This document shows positions 44,906 through 57,078 of a stretch of DNA of 64,000 nucleotides, in pieces. Position numbers and translations under genes: made by a program. The DNA is from Calliopum simillimum. Taxonomy: Eukaryota; Arthropoda; Insecta; Diptera; Lauxaniidae. The stretch lies in contig OX638372.1 in NCBI GenBank assembly GCA_951812925.1, positions 52,326,028 through 52,390,027 of the forward strand, given 5' to 3'. The notes under the pieces are model-generated. The model saw only the letters and a list, made by a program, of their open reading frames with translations, was not told the DNA's origin and did not search any database. The stretch's first letter is position 1; the number at the start of each line of letters is the position of its first letter.

Positions 44906-45600
44906 TTAAAAATAAGTCATCCTAGAGAAATTTTTGAGTTCGCACTTTTCTACTAAAACTTGAAGCCTCGGCAGGAGGACTCTGTGATGAACATTATCTT
45001 TTAAATGCGCCAGAGAAGTTGGTCCATTGGTGTAAGCTTTAGATTTGAGATGACCCCACAGGAAAAAGTCCAAAGCGGTCAAATCAAGACTTCATGGAGG
45101 CCAATTGCCTGGTTTACGAAATCAAACCCTTAACTGGCATCTTGTACCAATAGAATATTGTAAAGATGCAGCTTTAGGTCATTGTGCATTATACGGTGCA
45201 ATGACGATCTAGGATTTTTAAAAGCACTTGCACGCTTCCGAATTGAAAGGGTTGGATCGCCACGAACATTCTGGTTAACACTCTCCACGTTTTCTGCCGT
45301 TCTTGATGATCTTGGTTGCCTCGTTTTTGGTTTTTTCAATGTTGTTCCGGTCTTCTCATACTTCTTCACCCATTTTTAAATGAGAGGTATGCTTGACGCC
45401 CTATTTAAGTAGCGAAAGCCTCGAATACGTGCTGCAGTCGCCAAATTTCCCTTTTTTGTAAAACTCTCGAGAAAAGTTCCATAGCGACTTAGTTCCGAAG
45501 AGCCAGGCTACAAATTGACATCCTTTTGTGCTCTTCGTATTCGTTGCGTTCACGCAGGAAACGAAACAAATATGTATATACTTTCTTTTGAGACACCTCG
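44906..45600 (-). pseudogene. mariner-like transposase relic, internally deleted
   Basis: On the minus strand an N-terminal binding region reads WVKKYEKTGTTLKKPKTRQP, SSRTAENVESVNQNV and SSLHRIMHNDLKLHLYNI, the HTH arrangement of a well-spread mariner-like transposase group. After LVQDAS, sequence carrying the first two catalytic residues is missing. The frame picks up at GNWPP, a stop in place of the usual Arg, SLDLTALDFFLWGHLKSK (third catalytic region, SPDL altered to SLDL), and runs to VEKCELKNFSRMTYF with a stop at 44906. Deletion of two catalytic motifs, a stop and several shifts make it dead. TIRs were not firmly identified. Confidence 0.75.
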
Positions 45601-45610
45601 TAGTTCGTTC

Positions 45611-46054
45611 GTTTGTAAGAAAAAAAATAGTTTTTTAATACCGTAGAAATTACTATAAATATTTAATATTCCCATTGGCGTTTCAACTGTCGTTTCTAAT
45701 TTGTTTTAGTTTTTATCGTCAGTTTGTCCTTAATTTAGAATTCTGAAAAATATATTGCAACTAGCTGGCTCAGTAGCAACTTTGTTCGCTCGTTTCCGAT
45801 GCCCTTATGTACCTAGTCCTATCCATCACCGTCGTCCCCCTCTCTTTTAATCCACCAGGTTTTTCAAGGTGAATGGTAGCTGCCATATGTGCAGAAATAA
45901 AGCATTTTGTCCCCCACAGCGGCACCTCACCCCTTTAAAATCCTTTTACAGACCATAACAAACAATTTTTAAAAAAAATTATGTAAATGGGCCGTGTACA
46001 TTCCGCGTCCACGAGCTATATACGAACACCATTTATTTTTAAAATATATAGAAG
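45611..46054. other. Intergenic DNA, nothing recognised
   Basis: No supported gene or repeat. Confidence 0.4.
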
Positions 46055-46435
46055 ATGACGAAAAGATTTATCAACCCATTGGGAGAACGAAGCGGTCACC
46101 ATTATCATCATAGATCTGTTTCAACAAAAACCCCTGTCGTATGTTTATTTGGACTGCATTATTACTATGACACGGATGAAAATACGATAGTCATACACAG
46201 TGGGCTCCTACGTGTTTTGAGTTTGACTTTATTGACGACAAAATCGCGGTATGGAGATGTGTTCATATTTCTGGATTATAAAACTTCTTCTAGTAAAATC
46301 GGAGCTGTTCCGTTTCGCAAGCTACAGCCAATTGCATGTTTTTTTTTAATTTTTATTTGCATATTTGCTTTGTTATACCAATATCCCCATAAAGCTTCTT
46401 TATTGTTTAAATATATTTACACAATCCTAACTTAG
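46055..46435 (+). CDS. Unassigned open frame (126 codons), doubtful gene
   Basis: The frame starts MTKRFINPLGERSGHHYHHR and ends with a hydrophobic stretch (about residues 91-108, IACFFLIFICIFALLYQY) that could be a membrane segment. I recognise no domain. It is longer than most chance frames in this AT-rich window, but no splice sites, signal peptide or conserved motif support it, and the hydrophobic part may only reflect T-rich codons. Most likely fortuitous. Confidence 0.15.
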   Translation: MTKRFINPLGERSGHHYHHRSVSTKTPVVCLFGLHYYYDTDENTIVIHSGLLRVLSLTLLTTKSRYGDVFIFLDYKTSSSKIGAVPFRKLQPIACFFLIFICIFALLYQYPHKASLLFKYIYTILT

Positions 46436-46561
46436 GAACTAGACGATGATAAAAACTAAAACGACACTTAGGGCCGATTTCACAAAGTTCAGTTAAGTCT
46501 TGACTGGAACTTTGACATTAAATTTCATAAAAAATTTTTGTGTATCTTAAACTTAAATTCT

Positions 46562-47840
46562 GGGTGTACAACTTAAAAACCGGAATCTTTTAGCGAAATT
46601 TGATGCTTCATTTTGGAAAAATGTTACAATATATTTTATTCAAAGTATTGTCCATTGGAAGCTACAACATTTCCCCATCTTTCAGGCAATTTATGAATTC
46701 CATCCCAAAAAAATTGCGCCGGCTTGGCGGCCAAAAACGAATCTATCCAATTTCGGATGCCTTGCTCTGATGTGAAGCGTATTCCGGTGAGGACGTTTTG
46801 CATCGAGCGAAATAAATGAAAGTCAGACGGAGCAAGGTCCGGACCATAAGGCGGGTGAGCCAAAACTTCCACTATTTTCCAAATAGTTTTTCACGGGTCT
46901 TGCAACATGCGGCCGAGCGTTGTCATGATGAAAAATTATTGCTTCGTGTCTGGTCGCATTTTCCGGGCGTTTTTCGATGATAGCACGCTTCAAACGTATT
47001 AATTGTGTTCGGTACAGGTCACCTGTGATTGTCTGGCCCGATTTCAACAACTCATAATATAACGGCCCCTTCTGATCCCACCAAACACACAGCATAACCT
47101 TGGCGCCATGGATATTTGGCTTCGAGGTTGATTTGGCTAGTTGGCCGGGTTTCACGTATGACTTTTTGCGCTTGGGATTGTCATAATGGATCCATTTTTC
47201 ATCCCCAGTCACAATCCGATGCAAAAATGATTTGTTTTTATGGCGCTCAAGCAGCATTTCAGACATACAGAAGCGCCGTTCAACGTCTCTCGGCTTCAAC
47301 TCATAGGGGACCCAATTACCTTGCTTCTGAATGTATCCGGCGGCTTTCAAACGTTTCGAAATGGCTTGCTGAGTCACTCCCAACGATTTGGCAAGCTCGT
47401 CTTGTGTTTGACACGAATCCTCATCGAGTAGCTTCTCTTATTCTTCGTCTTCATACTTTTTTGGCTGTCCTGGACGTTCTTTGTCTTTGATGTCAAAATC
47501 GGCACTTTTTAAGCGTTTAAACCATTCAAAACACTGTGTTTTTCCTAAAGCATCGTCGCCATAAACTTCTACAAGCAAACTATGACTTTCCGCAGCAGTT
47601 TTCTTTGCAAAAAAATTACCCAACAGAACCTCCCGCAAATGCTGTCTTTTTCTCGAATTTTCGAAGTTATTCATCGTGAAAAATAATAATGATGCACACA
47701 AGATAAAATTGTTTTGTTGACTGATTTTGACAGCTGTCAAATGTACCTTCAAAATGACATATATATAAAGTTCGAGCTTTCACGATATTTGTTAGTACGG
47801 ACATCCACCGTCAAATTCCGGTTTTTAAGTTCTACACTCA
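46562..47840 (-). mobile_element. mariner element, almost full length
   Basis: GGGTGTACAACTTAAAAACC at the left and, reversed, GAGTGTAGAACTTAAAAACC at the right form TIRs of about 28 bp that continue through GGAAT. The 1.28-kb length is the usual mariner size. A clean TA duplication is not visible. The transposase on the minus strand fills most of the interior. Confidence 0.85.
46636..47674 (-). pseudogene. mariner transposase with all three catalytic aspartates, two lesions
   Basis: It starts MNNFENSRKRQHLREVLLGN at 47674 (good context GATGAATAAC). The HTH region includes AKKTAAESHSLLVEVYGDDA and CFEWFKRLKSADFDIKDKER. After an in-frame stop following KKYEDEE it continues EKLLDEDSCQTQDELAKSLG, AISKRLKAAGYIQKQGNWVP and ERRFCMSEMLLERHKNKSFL. 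The catalytic domain has TGDEKWIHY (first D), HHDNARPH (second D) and, after a one-base loss near 46870, YGPDLAPSDFHLF (third D), consistent with DD34D. It ends NVVASNGQYFE. About 345 residues is standard for mariner. One stop and one frameshift, with little other decay, imply recent inactivation. Confidence 0.9.
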
Positions 47841-49522
47841 AAATGAAAACGGTCCTTAAAGAGATAACCAAAATAGACGTGACGAGACGTAACGAGTAAA
47901 TTCGAGCATATGTATGTTAACAAATGTTGATAACCAAAATGAACGAACTGATCGAAAGTGAACGAAACCGAACTTAAAATAATTAAAATGATTGATTTTT
48001 TGTAAAACGCTGATTTATTTCTATTCGTTTCCTACATTACGTCTATTTTGGTTAGGCTTTAAAACGCCAACGAAAATTAACTCAATTATCTTACAATCTT
48101 GCGAATTTGGTATACTCAGATATGGGATATGACCACTATTAACGGAGAAATGAGATGTCAAACTTTAAACTTTCATATCTCCTAAAATAGAAGAGTTAGA
48201 GGGGTCAAAGTTGACAAGTTTCAAAGTGCTAATAATAATACTCTAAAAAGTATAAATTTCGAGATTTTGAACAAAATTTTTATATTCCACCGTTCACATA
48301 GAAATTAACTAAGAGTCTCGTTATATAAAAATGCCACAAATTGTATCTGGTTGCGGCTTTAATTTTGAAGCGCTAACAACACCAACAATTACCGTTGTCT
48401 CTTTGGCGACTATCTACCACATTCAGTAAGAAGTTTCGCTCACTTTACTCAAAATGTATAGTTAGCTGTGTTGTTATCAGAATGCCAGAGTATGGAAAAG
48501 TATAAAAAATAAATAAAAATAAATAAAAAATGCGAAAAAAATTTCGATGTCGTTCACAACTCAACGAAACAATTTCGATCAGTTATCAGGCGTGTGCTTA
48601 AAACGTTGTAACGTTTATTCTAAAACGGTTTCGTAACAATCGATGCGATATTTGATCGATTACAATAGCGGGCGTTTGACATACATCTTTGTATGCGTCG
48701 ATCTATTCTCTTTTTTGTTGTGTTCTTAATTTTTTGGGACAATTCGCCGTTGTCAATGCCATTATGTTCTGGAAAATGTGTAGCCAACAACTGAATTATT
48801 GTTGCTGTTGAACTTTTCGAAGGCTGGCTTAAAGTACAAAGTACGAATGTGTAAATGAAGTGCAAGTTTTTAATACTAAGAAAGTTCTTTTAAGAAAATG
48901 CTTGTGATAACAATTACCCGAATATAAGTTTGTTATAAAAAACGTTTTTTTTTTTGTATTTAAAAATTCCAGCTGACCTTGTTATGTTCATGGAGCTGAT
49001 AATTATAAAATTGTTAAATATAAAGCATTTAAAATTTTTAATAATTATCTGCTTTGCAGATTTTTAATGAATTCTTTAAATTTTGATATAGACATGAATG
49101 TATTTGAAATATTTGAAAAGAAAAATACATCGTTGAGCTTTAGTAAAGCCATGTTCAAAGTCAAACTTAATGAATTAATGTTTCACCTGCATTTTTTTTT
49201 GTTTGTTTTGTTTTAAATTCAATTAAATCTGACTACGACCCAGACCTAGACCCTCGCTACGGAAATACTTAGCATTGCTTGTAATGTCTTAAATTATGAT
49301 TGTTTTTTTTTTGTTGATGTTCGGTTTTTTTTTGTAGAAAATATGCAATCAAATTTACACTCAACAATTCTCATCAGTTAAATAAAACAATTTTTTAAGC
49401 TGCAATTGAACCCACACCTTAAAGTTAAAATTAAAGAAAAACAAAACATGCTCCAGAGAACATTCTTCAATATCCAAAAATTTTCAATAGCAAAAAAATA
49501 TAATGAGGGTGTTAGCCACTCT
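47841..49522. other. Intergenic DNA, nothing recognised
   Basis: AT-rich. CATATCTCCTAAAA near 48174 is one of the recurrent ATATCTC words. No gene or repeat unit was supported. Confidence 0.4.
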
Positions 49523-50284
49523 CAGTGTGCTAGACGGACCTATCTCAAATCCGTAATGGGTTCCCTTTCTTGTATATTTTATCCGTTTCGGATCCTATGT
49601 ATGCGGGTAAAATTCCTATGAAATCTGGAATCCGTTTTGAACTCGTAAATTCGAATTCAAAACGTATTCGCTTTTAATAATAGCCGTGTTTCTTTTGACG
49701 CGTATATACAATTGTGGTAATTTTCAAATTGCGATAACTTATGAACGGTGAGTCGTATGATAAAAAGTCTATTTCATTGAGAACCACATGCTCTACAAAT
49801 AATTTTAATCTCTTGTAAATAAAAAATTAATTATTTAGAAGTTATTTAAAAAAAGTGATTTTTTGCCGTTTATCGGCGCTTAACCAGTTTTTATAGAACA
49901 ACTCCTAATAGATAAATTTAAAAAAAAAAAAAAATGAAAAGTTTTTGATCCCGGGGTATTAATTTACAAACATTAGACATTAGACAACAAGGCTATTGAC
50001 CTATATGATGTATCTGATCTGATGTTGAGATGTAAAGTTTGTATATTAAACAAATTTCTGTTGTTTTTTTTTTATAAGTACTCCGTGTTGTTCTCTTCCC
50101 TTCTTTTGATAAAAAACATTACTCAAATTTGGAATCAAAAACATCTCTTCAAACAGAGTTTGAAAAGTTTACGCATTAAAATAAAAAGATAAAAAAAAAA
50201 GAAATTAAAAATGTTTTTTTTATCATCACTAACATTAATCAAAGCAAATCCGTTTTGAATCCGCCCGACTAGAAAAAAGTTCAG

Positions 50285-50445
50285 GTTGAGATCCGATTCG
50301 GATCAGACTTGCCTGGAGAATGATCAGGAACGAGTCAGGAACGTCACACCTCATTTGAAATGGATCTGATCCGGATCCCATAAAGTTTTCAGGAACGCAT
50401 CAGAATATTTCAGGTCCTCATCAGAAAAGTAATATATTTATTATT
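50285..50445. repeat. Interspersed repeat, copy B (partner at 34430-34600)
   Basis: GATTCGGATCAGACTTGCCT, TGATCAGGAACGAGTCA and AACGTCACACCTCAT match the partner in order and orientation. Confidence 0.55.
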
Positions 50446-51212
50446 GAGGATCGGATCATATCCATATAAATTAATTTTTATTTCGTCCGGCCACAAAACG
50501 CTTTCCTAAAACATTTTGTAGCATTTGTTATGCTATATACATGATAACCACGTAAAATGTGTTTGAGAAAACTTTCTGTGGTCGTTTTGATATGGAATAT
50601 TTACTTAGTTCTGCAAATTTGATGCGATACTGATTTAAACAACGCACTTGGACCGTATTTTGGTATTAGATCCTGATGAGGAACTGATCAGATAGCCGTA
50701 TTAAGGAATACCTGATCCAGATCTGATCCTAATCCGGAATTCCTGAACTAATTTCTTGTCGGTCGTATTTGAAGTACATAACGGGTTCGAAACGGATTTA
50801 TCCAGGTTCGAATTCCACCACAGGTGGACTTTTATCCTTTTTTCCTACCTGTTTTTCTTTTTATTTTTTTTAATTGTTAATAAGCGCTACAAAATGTTAT
50901 TTTTTTTTTGTAAATAGGTATACAGCATTAACATTATTATAAGCGAATCCGTTTTGAATTCGTATTTAAGAACGTTTCGGGTTCGAAACGGGTCCGTCAC
51001 CGTGGACTTACCCGGGTTCGAATCCTACCATAGGCGGATCGAGAACTTTTTTCTTTTTATTTATTTTTTTATTCAAACGAAGCGTTTTGAATTCGTTTTT
51101 GATGTACGTTACGGGTTCGAAATGGATCCGTTACCGCGGATTACGTTTTTTATACCTTTATGAACTCGTAACGGGTTCGAAACGGATCCTTATCCGTTTT
51201 TGTGCACATTGG

Positions 51213-51358
51213 GTAAAAACTATAAATGCAAGCTCTGAACAAAAACTGGCTGAACTCGGACAAGAGGGCGTAGCACCTCCCATATGAGCAAAATTTTAAA
51301 AATACTGCAGTGTAGGGTATTTAATGTTTGGCCAGGCCAAATTTTACACCCTTACTAG
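51213..51358 (+). mobile_element. DINE-1-like 3' fragment with CTAG terminus
   Basis: A single tandem unit (GCACCTCCCATATGAGC) is followed by GCAGTGTAGGGTATT, the palindrome TTGGCCAGGCCAA (51328-51340) and ACACCCTTACTAG, ending CTAG next to T. A hairpin followed by CTRR and a 3' T is the helitron-type end. Confidence 0.78.
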
Positions 51359-51472
51359 TTTTTTTTAACACAGCGTTAACATTATTAAAAGCAAATCCAT
51401 TTTGAATTCGTTTTTGATGTACGTTACGGGTTCGAAACGGATCCGCATCCGTTCTTGTGCACATTGGTCTGT

Positions 51473-52221
51473 CTTATTTTGTATTGATTTTGATTGTTTT
51501 CACAAGTTTACAAAGTTTTAGTAGAACTTGCACGTTCTTTGAAATAACTTCAATTAAATTTAAAACTTAAATTTTTTTGCTTAGTTTTTTGGTTCATTAA
51601 TATAATTCGGATTTTAGAGTTACTTTTTATAAAATTTTTGGAAAAAAAATACAATGAAGCAAAAAATTTCGAAAACGATCTGTTTTACACGGTTGTCTTG
51701 AAGAGTCCACAAGTGTGATGAAGCTATGAGAAAAATCGGCTTTTGGAGCTTTGTTTGTTTTCAGTTTTCTTTAGTTTTTCTAAAAAAAAAAATATTATTT
51801 TGAATAAAATACCACCTCGATCACTCGAAAATTCTAAAAACTGGCTGAGTTGTGGCATTTTGAAATCGTAAAATGATAAAAACTGAAGTTTGCAGATATC
51901 GAAGTTCAAAGTTTGCTAGTTTTTACAGAGCTTTCCTGAAATATGAGAATCGAGTTAATAAACGAAATGTATTGTACATTTTCGACTATACTTAGTATGT
52001 TATTTATGCTCGGCACCTGCATAGTATGCAGTGCATACCAAGTTTGAATGAAATAGCTTGTACAGCTTGAGAGATATAACGTCTTAAAATATTCAATTGT
52101 TAAAAAGTAGGCGTGGAACTTATCGTTTATGCCCACTTTTTGAGCAGTGTATAAGTGATATCACTGTTCGAAAATTTCGAACTTTTTTTAAAACACATTA
52201 GAAAATCCAAAAAATTCTTAA
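51473..52221. other. Intergenic DNA with a minisatellite-like unit
   Basis: The part at about 52010-52140 (CATACCAAGTTTGAATGAAA, GAGAGATATAACG, TTAAAAAGTAGGCGTGG) recurs at 53350-53440 beyond the next palindrome. The rest is unrecognised. Confidence 0.45.
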
Positions 52222-53345
52222 AGAAGACATTAAAAAAACTCCCGTTTCTCTCCAGCACGTCACATTTTTTTTAATCGATTTTTGAAGTTTTTTTGTCCAC
52301 TGTACATGAAAAATCCAAAAATACCGCATTCTTGTGTTAAATCGATGAATTTAACTATATGATCCTTACATTTGAGGTGTATCATGTGTTCAGCAAACTT
52401 ATGCAGGATATTGCAGGGAATATTTTTGTATAAAATTTTAACCCTGTTTAATCCCCACATGTGGGAAATTTTTGCTCTTTTCTTAAAAAGGTACAACAAT
52501 TACACCCAAAACAGGGAAATATTGGGTCAGTATGTACAACAGAAATATTTGCTATAAAATTTCACTACTAGTTTCCAAGCACGTAAAGGTCGAAATTTGA
52601 GCTTAATTAGGACTTTTCACATTGCATATTAATTACATCCCTGAAGCGCTTACCTTATGTTTTAAGAATTTTTCGTCTTTGGTAACTCTAAGTGAAATGT
52701 TTTGTAGGATTTTTTTTTCCAAAATTTTTTAACCCATTGTGGCTCAGTCTTAGAAAAAGGGGTCAAAAAGACCCATTAAAACAGGATATAATAGGTTAAT
52801 GTGTTCTAGGAAAATTATCCTTGTGTGATTTCGTTATGAACTTGTGAGAACGAGTTTTGACCAAAATGTAATTTTAGAGTTTTACAGTGGGGTGAAATTT
52901 GGAAAATATTTATTGTTAGAACTGCTTGCCGATTTTAAAGATTTTTTTGCTTTCGAGATAAAATTTTGCTTTTTTAGTGTTCAGCAACTAATAGCGAAAT
53001 TGTATAGCAAATATTTTATAGTACTTACTGACTCAATATTCCCCTGTCTTAGGTGTCATTTTTGTACCTTTTTAAGAAAAGGGTAAAAATTACCCACATG
53101 CTGGGGTTATACAGGGTTAAAATATTCTACAAAAATATTCCCCGCAATATCCTGCATAAGTTTGCTGAACACATGATACACCTCAAATGTAAGGATCATA
53201 TAGTTAAATTCATCGATTTAACACAAGAATGCGGTATTTTTGTTTTTTCCATGTACAGTGAATAAAAAAACTTCAAAAAACGATTAAAAAAAATGTGACG
53301 TGCTGGGAAAAAACCACGAGGCACGGGTATTTTTTTTTAACGTCT
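52222..53345. repeat. Long inverted repeat
   Basis: Arms of about 320-350 bp (52222-52575 and 52980-53345) are mirrored around a ~400-bp spacer. Landmarks: CCAGCACGTCACATTTTTTT and its complement near 53307; TGAGGTGTATCATGTGTTCA and its complement near 53170; CAGGGAAATATTGGGTCAG and its complement near 53030. Similar minisatellite sequence lies on both sides, so the element sits within that array. Confidence 0.78.
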
Positions 53346-54129
53346 ACTATACGTCACATACCAACCAAATCTTATGAAAATATTTCGTATGGCTTGCGAG
53401 ATAAAGCGTTCAAGCGTTAAAAAGTGGGCGTGACACCCATCTGACTACGCCCACAGTTCATGGCATTTATGTCCCTTTGTCTGAAAGGATAAGGGTTGGG
53501 TAGCAAGAGTTGCAAAATGTTCAGAACACGTTTAAACTGAAAATGGATAGAATTTACTATGTCTTTTATTTTTAGCCCTCCTGTAAAATTTTGCCAGTGA
53601 AGATAATGAAACTTTTCTTGTGAAGTGTCACATGTATAAATTTATATAAAATTTCTTTACATAAGAATTCTGTGCAACGCACAGTGGTATGGCTTCATAC
53701 ACGTGTTGGAAAAAAATAGAAGAAGTGCTCCTCTGACAATGATATTTTGAATGCTTAATAAGATAAGTCAACGGACACGCCTACTACCCATAAAAATTTA
53801 ACTTAAATTCTTTATCCCTAATGGTATGCAACAAATTATTTCCATATAGCCATTTCCATGGCGTTAGTGATGAGTAAACCAAGAGCAAAATCAAGACCCA
53901 AGAAGTCTTGGTCTTGATCTTGAACAGTGAGTCATGGTCTTGGTCTTGAAAAAATGTCTTAAGATTGTTGAGTATTCAGAATTTCCCAACCTTATTTTTC
54001 CAAAGCATTTGTGTTTTTAAGATGCCAAATTATCTTATGAAGTTGACGCGACATCACCATTTTTTCCAAAGGATGTGATTTGTTCCGAACCATTTGACAT
54101 ACATGTGTACCAAATCACATTTGTGATAC
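53346..54129. other. Minisatellite-like and unrecognised intergenic DNA
   Basis: It begins with the partner of the 52010-52140 unit. GTCTTGGTCTTGA is locally reiterated at 53900-53950. Nothing else was recognised. Confidence 0.4.
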
Positions 54130-54370
54130 ATTTTTTTTTAGAGGCGTGGCATCGTCCATTTTCTTAGTAAACATTATTGGTCTCGGCGTTCCCTGTACAC
54201 ATTTATTAAATCTCATTCATGTGCGTTAAATATTTTCAGAGATATGATGAAGTGATTTTTGTGGGAGCGTGGTAACGCCACTTTTTTCCCAGTACACATT
54301 ATTTGTCTTGGTGCTTTTTACATATTAACTAAATCTCATCCATGTGCGTTAAATAGTTTCAGAGAAATGA
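54130..54370. repeat. Tandem repeat, ~130-bp unit, two copies
   Basis: Each unit has a GCGTGGTAACGCCAC-like opening, GTACACATTATT, a CTAAATCTCATCCATGTGCG block and GTTTCAGAGA.ATGATGA. A relative lies at 10830-10990. Confidence 0.65.
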
Positions 54371-57078
54371 TGATTAAATTTTTTTGGCTCACGGTTTACT
54401 TTCTGTGAAAATGCCCATATGTTGAAACATAAAACATATTTCTGCTAAAAGAAAGAACTAAGAAATATACACATTTTTTAATGATTAAGGGATGGTTAAG
54501 GATGTTTATGCTGGTAAAAAATGCTTCACTTCTTTATTTCAAAGATTTTGTTTTTAGCTCTATACGGAAGAATATGCAAATTAAATTGTAAACTTTGATT
54601 AAAATTCAGGGATTTTTTCACAATCAAAATATAGATCGCCACAAAAATGTTGATTTGTTAGAATTTTTTCTTATTTGTCTAAGCTTTAACAATTGTGTTA
54701 AATATACTCGTACGAATAAATGTACACACCTAAGCTTATCTAAATCAACAAGGTATTTTTACCTTATGGGTGATTTCTGTCAACAACATCTCTTTCAAGG
54801 CTCCCCTGAAGCGGTTTTCAGCTCAATGTTGCTGCTGTAGACTTTCAGATGATTCACTTACTGACTTTGCTTTTTATTGAACAAACAAAAAAAGCTGTTT
54901 ATTTTTGCCTCTTTTTTGTGGGAATATCTGTATTTCTATTAATTTATTTGACAATAAACACTAAATATTCTGTCATTCGGTATTATTGTCTCTTTTGTTT
55001 GAATTGGAAACCAGTTAATGAAACCAGTCAGCAATTTGTTGGTGTTGTTTTGTGTTTTCTGTTGTTATTAATTTTTTGTTTGTTTACCACTTTCGGACTC
55101 TTAAAATCTTAGCAAATGCGGCAATGATCGCATGCGCGCGAGGTGTTTCTGCAACCGTTATATGTACAATACACCACACTATGCGCTTACCACGTTCCAT
55201 TCAAGTGGCGGTGCTCAGTTCCATTTTGTGACCTCATTCGTTTGCTATTCCTCTAATCATTTGTATGCAAATCTGGTCGAAATTGAAAGAAATACAAATT
55301 TGTTAATCTCATAAATATTGCTGGTTGAATGAATGGAATGAATGAAAATTAAAAAAAAAAAAAAGCTTAAGGGCCCTTTTTCTCAAATTAAATAGACGTA
55401 ATTCAAATTGAAATGAACCAAGATATTTAGTTAAATTCATATAATTCATAAGATTGCAGTTATGAATGAGTTCACAGGAGAAAAATAAAAACAAAATGAG
55501 AAAAATAATAAAACCGATAAAACAAAAAAACTATAATTTCCGTCATCATTAACACTTCTCACGCTTTATATTAAACAATCTATATGCAACGTACATAGTA
55601 ACACTTAGTTGGGACATTTAATATCTATGATGATGATGTTGCTCGTCAATTTAATCAATATTAATGCTTTTTCTTAAGCAGCGCTGTTGTATTATCTCTA
55701 CCCCAATATCATTAAATGTTGGACTTTTAACATTATGACTATGCAAGATGTGAAAATTGGCAGGTTGTAAATTCCCATTTATTGTAATTTGCAAAAATGA
55801 AATTGAGAAATTTTTAAATTTTAGCCCAAATTACGTAGCACGTCACCTTTATAATTTATAATTAATAACTACTTTTTTATTCGATTTTTTAAAGATAACT
55901 CATACCTAATAACCTGAAATCTAAAAAATTCATTTGAAAATTTCTTCATTTTGAAAGTTTAATTTTTATGACCCCACAACTTGCAAGATGCACAGAGCCG
56001 CTGTGACATTTTGTCAGAAATCTGAGTTGGCAAGATTTTGATAGGCAACCCGCCAAAAATATGTTCCTCCATTTATAAATATATGTAAAAATTAGATTTA
56101 AACTAAAACTCGATCGATACATTTTTTTACTGCCGGATCTCGTACTATTAATATCTCTTAGTTATGGCTTTCATATTTTTATCATTTACAATTACAATAT
56201 ATCCACATAATTTGAATTTATGTAATCCCATTAACATGTAAATTTCTCGACAATCTTGAAAAATTGAAAACACCATTAAAGTGAATACAAACTTTGACAG
56301 TTTTATGAGGTTTTTGAGGGACTTACCCATTTTGTTGGATAGCCAAGATAGCTTTATTCTTCTCTTATTCTTGCAACTCTGGAGTAGCAAAGTGAACACT
56401 AGTAAATTTTTTTTTTTATTTTTCAGGTACAATTGCAGAGCTTTGAATTTCCAACAATTTTTCATAAATATATCTGTGCCCTTGCATTATGGAAGAAATC
56501 ATATTTTAAAGTTGTAAAAATTAAATTTTTTCTTGTTTAATCATAACACAGGGATACAAAAAATTATGTTATTTCTGCGGCATTAGTTTTGTGAGACAAT
56601 TCAGATTTACCAAGATCATGCGATACCTAGTGTATTATTTATTTGACAGGATTGACTCTAGTTCTCCAGATATCCTTGCTTAAAAGTGCAAAAATAGCTG
56701 TTTTGAGGCATATTTGAAGAAGTGTAGAACTCACAGCAAACAGTGTAACAAATTTTTGTTAACGGCGTCATGACCTTCATTAAACATTACCTTTTAACTT
56801 TTGCAATTAGATCCTTACTTTTGTAGTTATCTCCCATTTCAACTCCATACAACGTAAAAAGCTATTTTTGCTCTTTCGAGCAAAGGTTTCTAAAGAACTA
56901 TTGAATTAAAAAAAAAAAAAAAATCAAAAAAATTTATAAAGGCAGTTTTTGTACCAAAACACAGAGATGATTTCTTATGTTCAAAAAATTGATCGGTATC
57001 AAGACAAGACTCGCAGCCCAAGAACAAAACTAATTTTAAAATTGAATATTTAATTTTTGTGGAAATAACCAAAAATGT
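54371..57078. other. Long intergenic stretch, no gene recognised
   Basis: Several T-rich open frames (for example 54595-54840, 54849-55112 and the minus strand at 56148-56465) are hydrophobic or lysine-rich only because of composition. A patch at 56645-56710 (TATCCTTGCTTAAAAGTGCA) resembles the arm of the palindrome at 22192-22960. Confidence 0.4.

Larger units (their letters stand above)
49523..51472. repeat. Degenerate repeat block built on AACGGGTTCGAAACGGATCC
   Basis: CAGTGTGCTAGACGG at 49523 resembles the end of the palindromic MITE at 14952-15121. From about 50220 to 51472 units repeat CGAATCCGTTTTGAATTCG, a TTGATGTACGTTACG word and GGGTTCGAAACGGATCC, then TGTGCACATTGG at 51200 and 51463. 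Two units carry GGTTCGAA(T/C)TCC-like words (near 50805 and 51014) resembling Pol III B boxes. A DINE-1 fragment is inserted at 51213-51358. It looks like a tandemly expanded MITE or satellite relic. Confidence 0.6.

Noticed and set aside
47116..47490. 124-codon plus-strand frame
   Set aside because: Antisense shadow of the mariner transposase pseudogene.
54595..55112. Two consecutive open frames with hydrophobic translation
   Set aside because: T-rich composition yields Phe/Leu/Ile runs; no start context, splice signal or motif.
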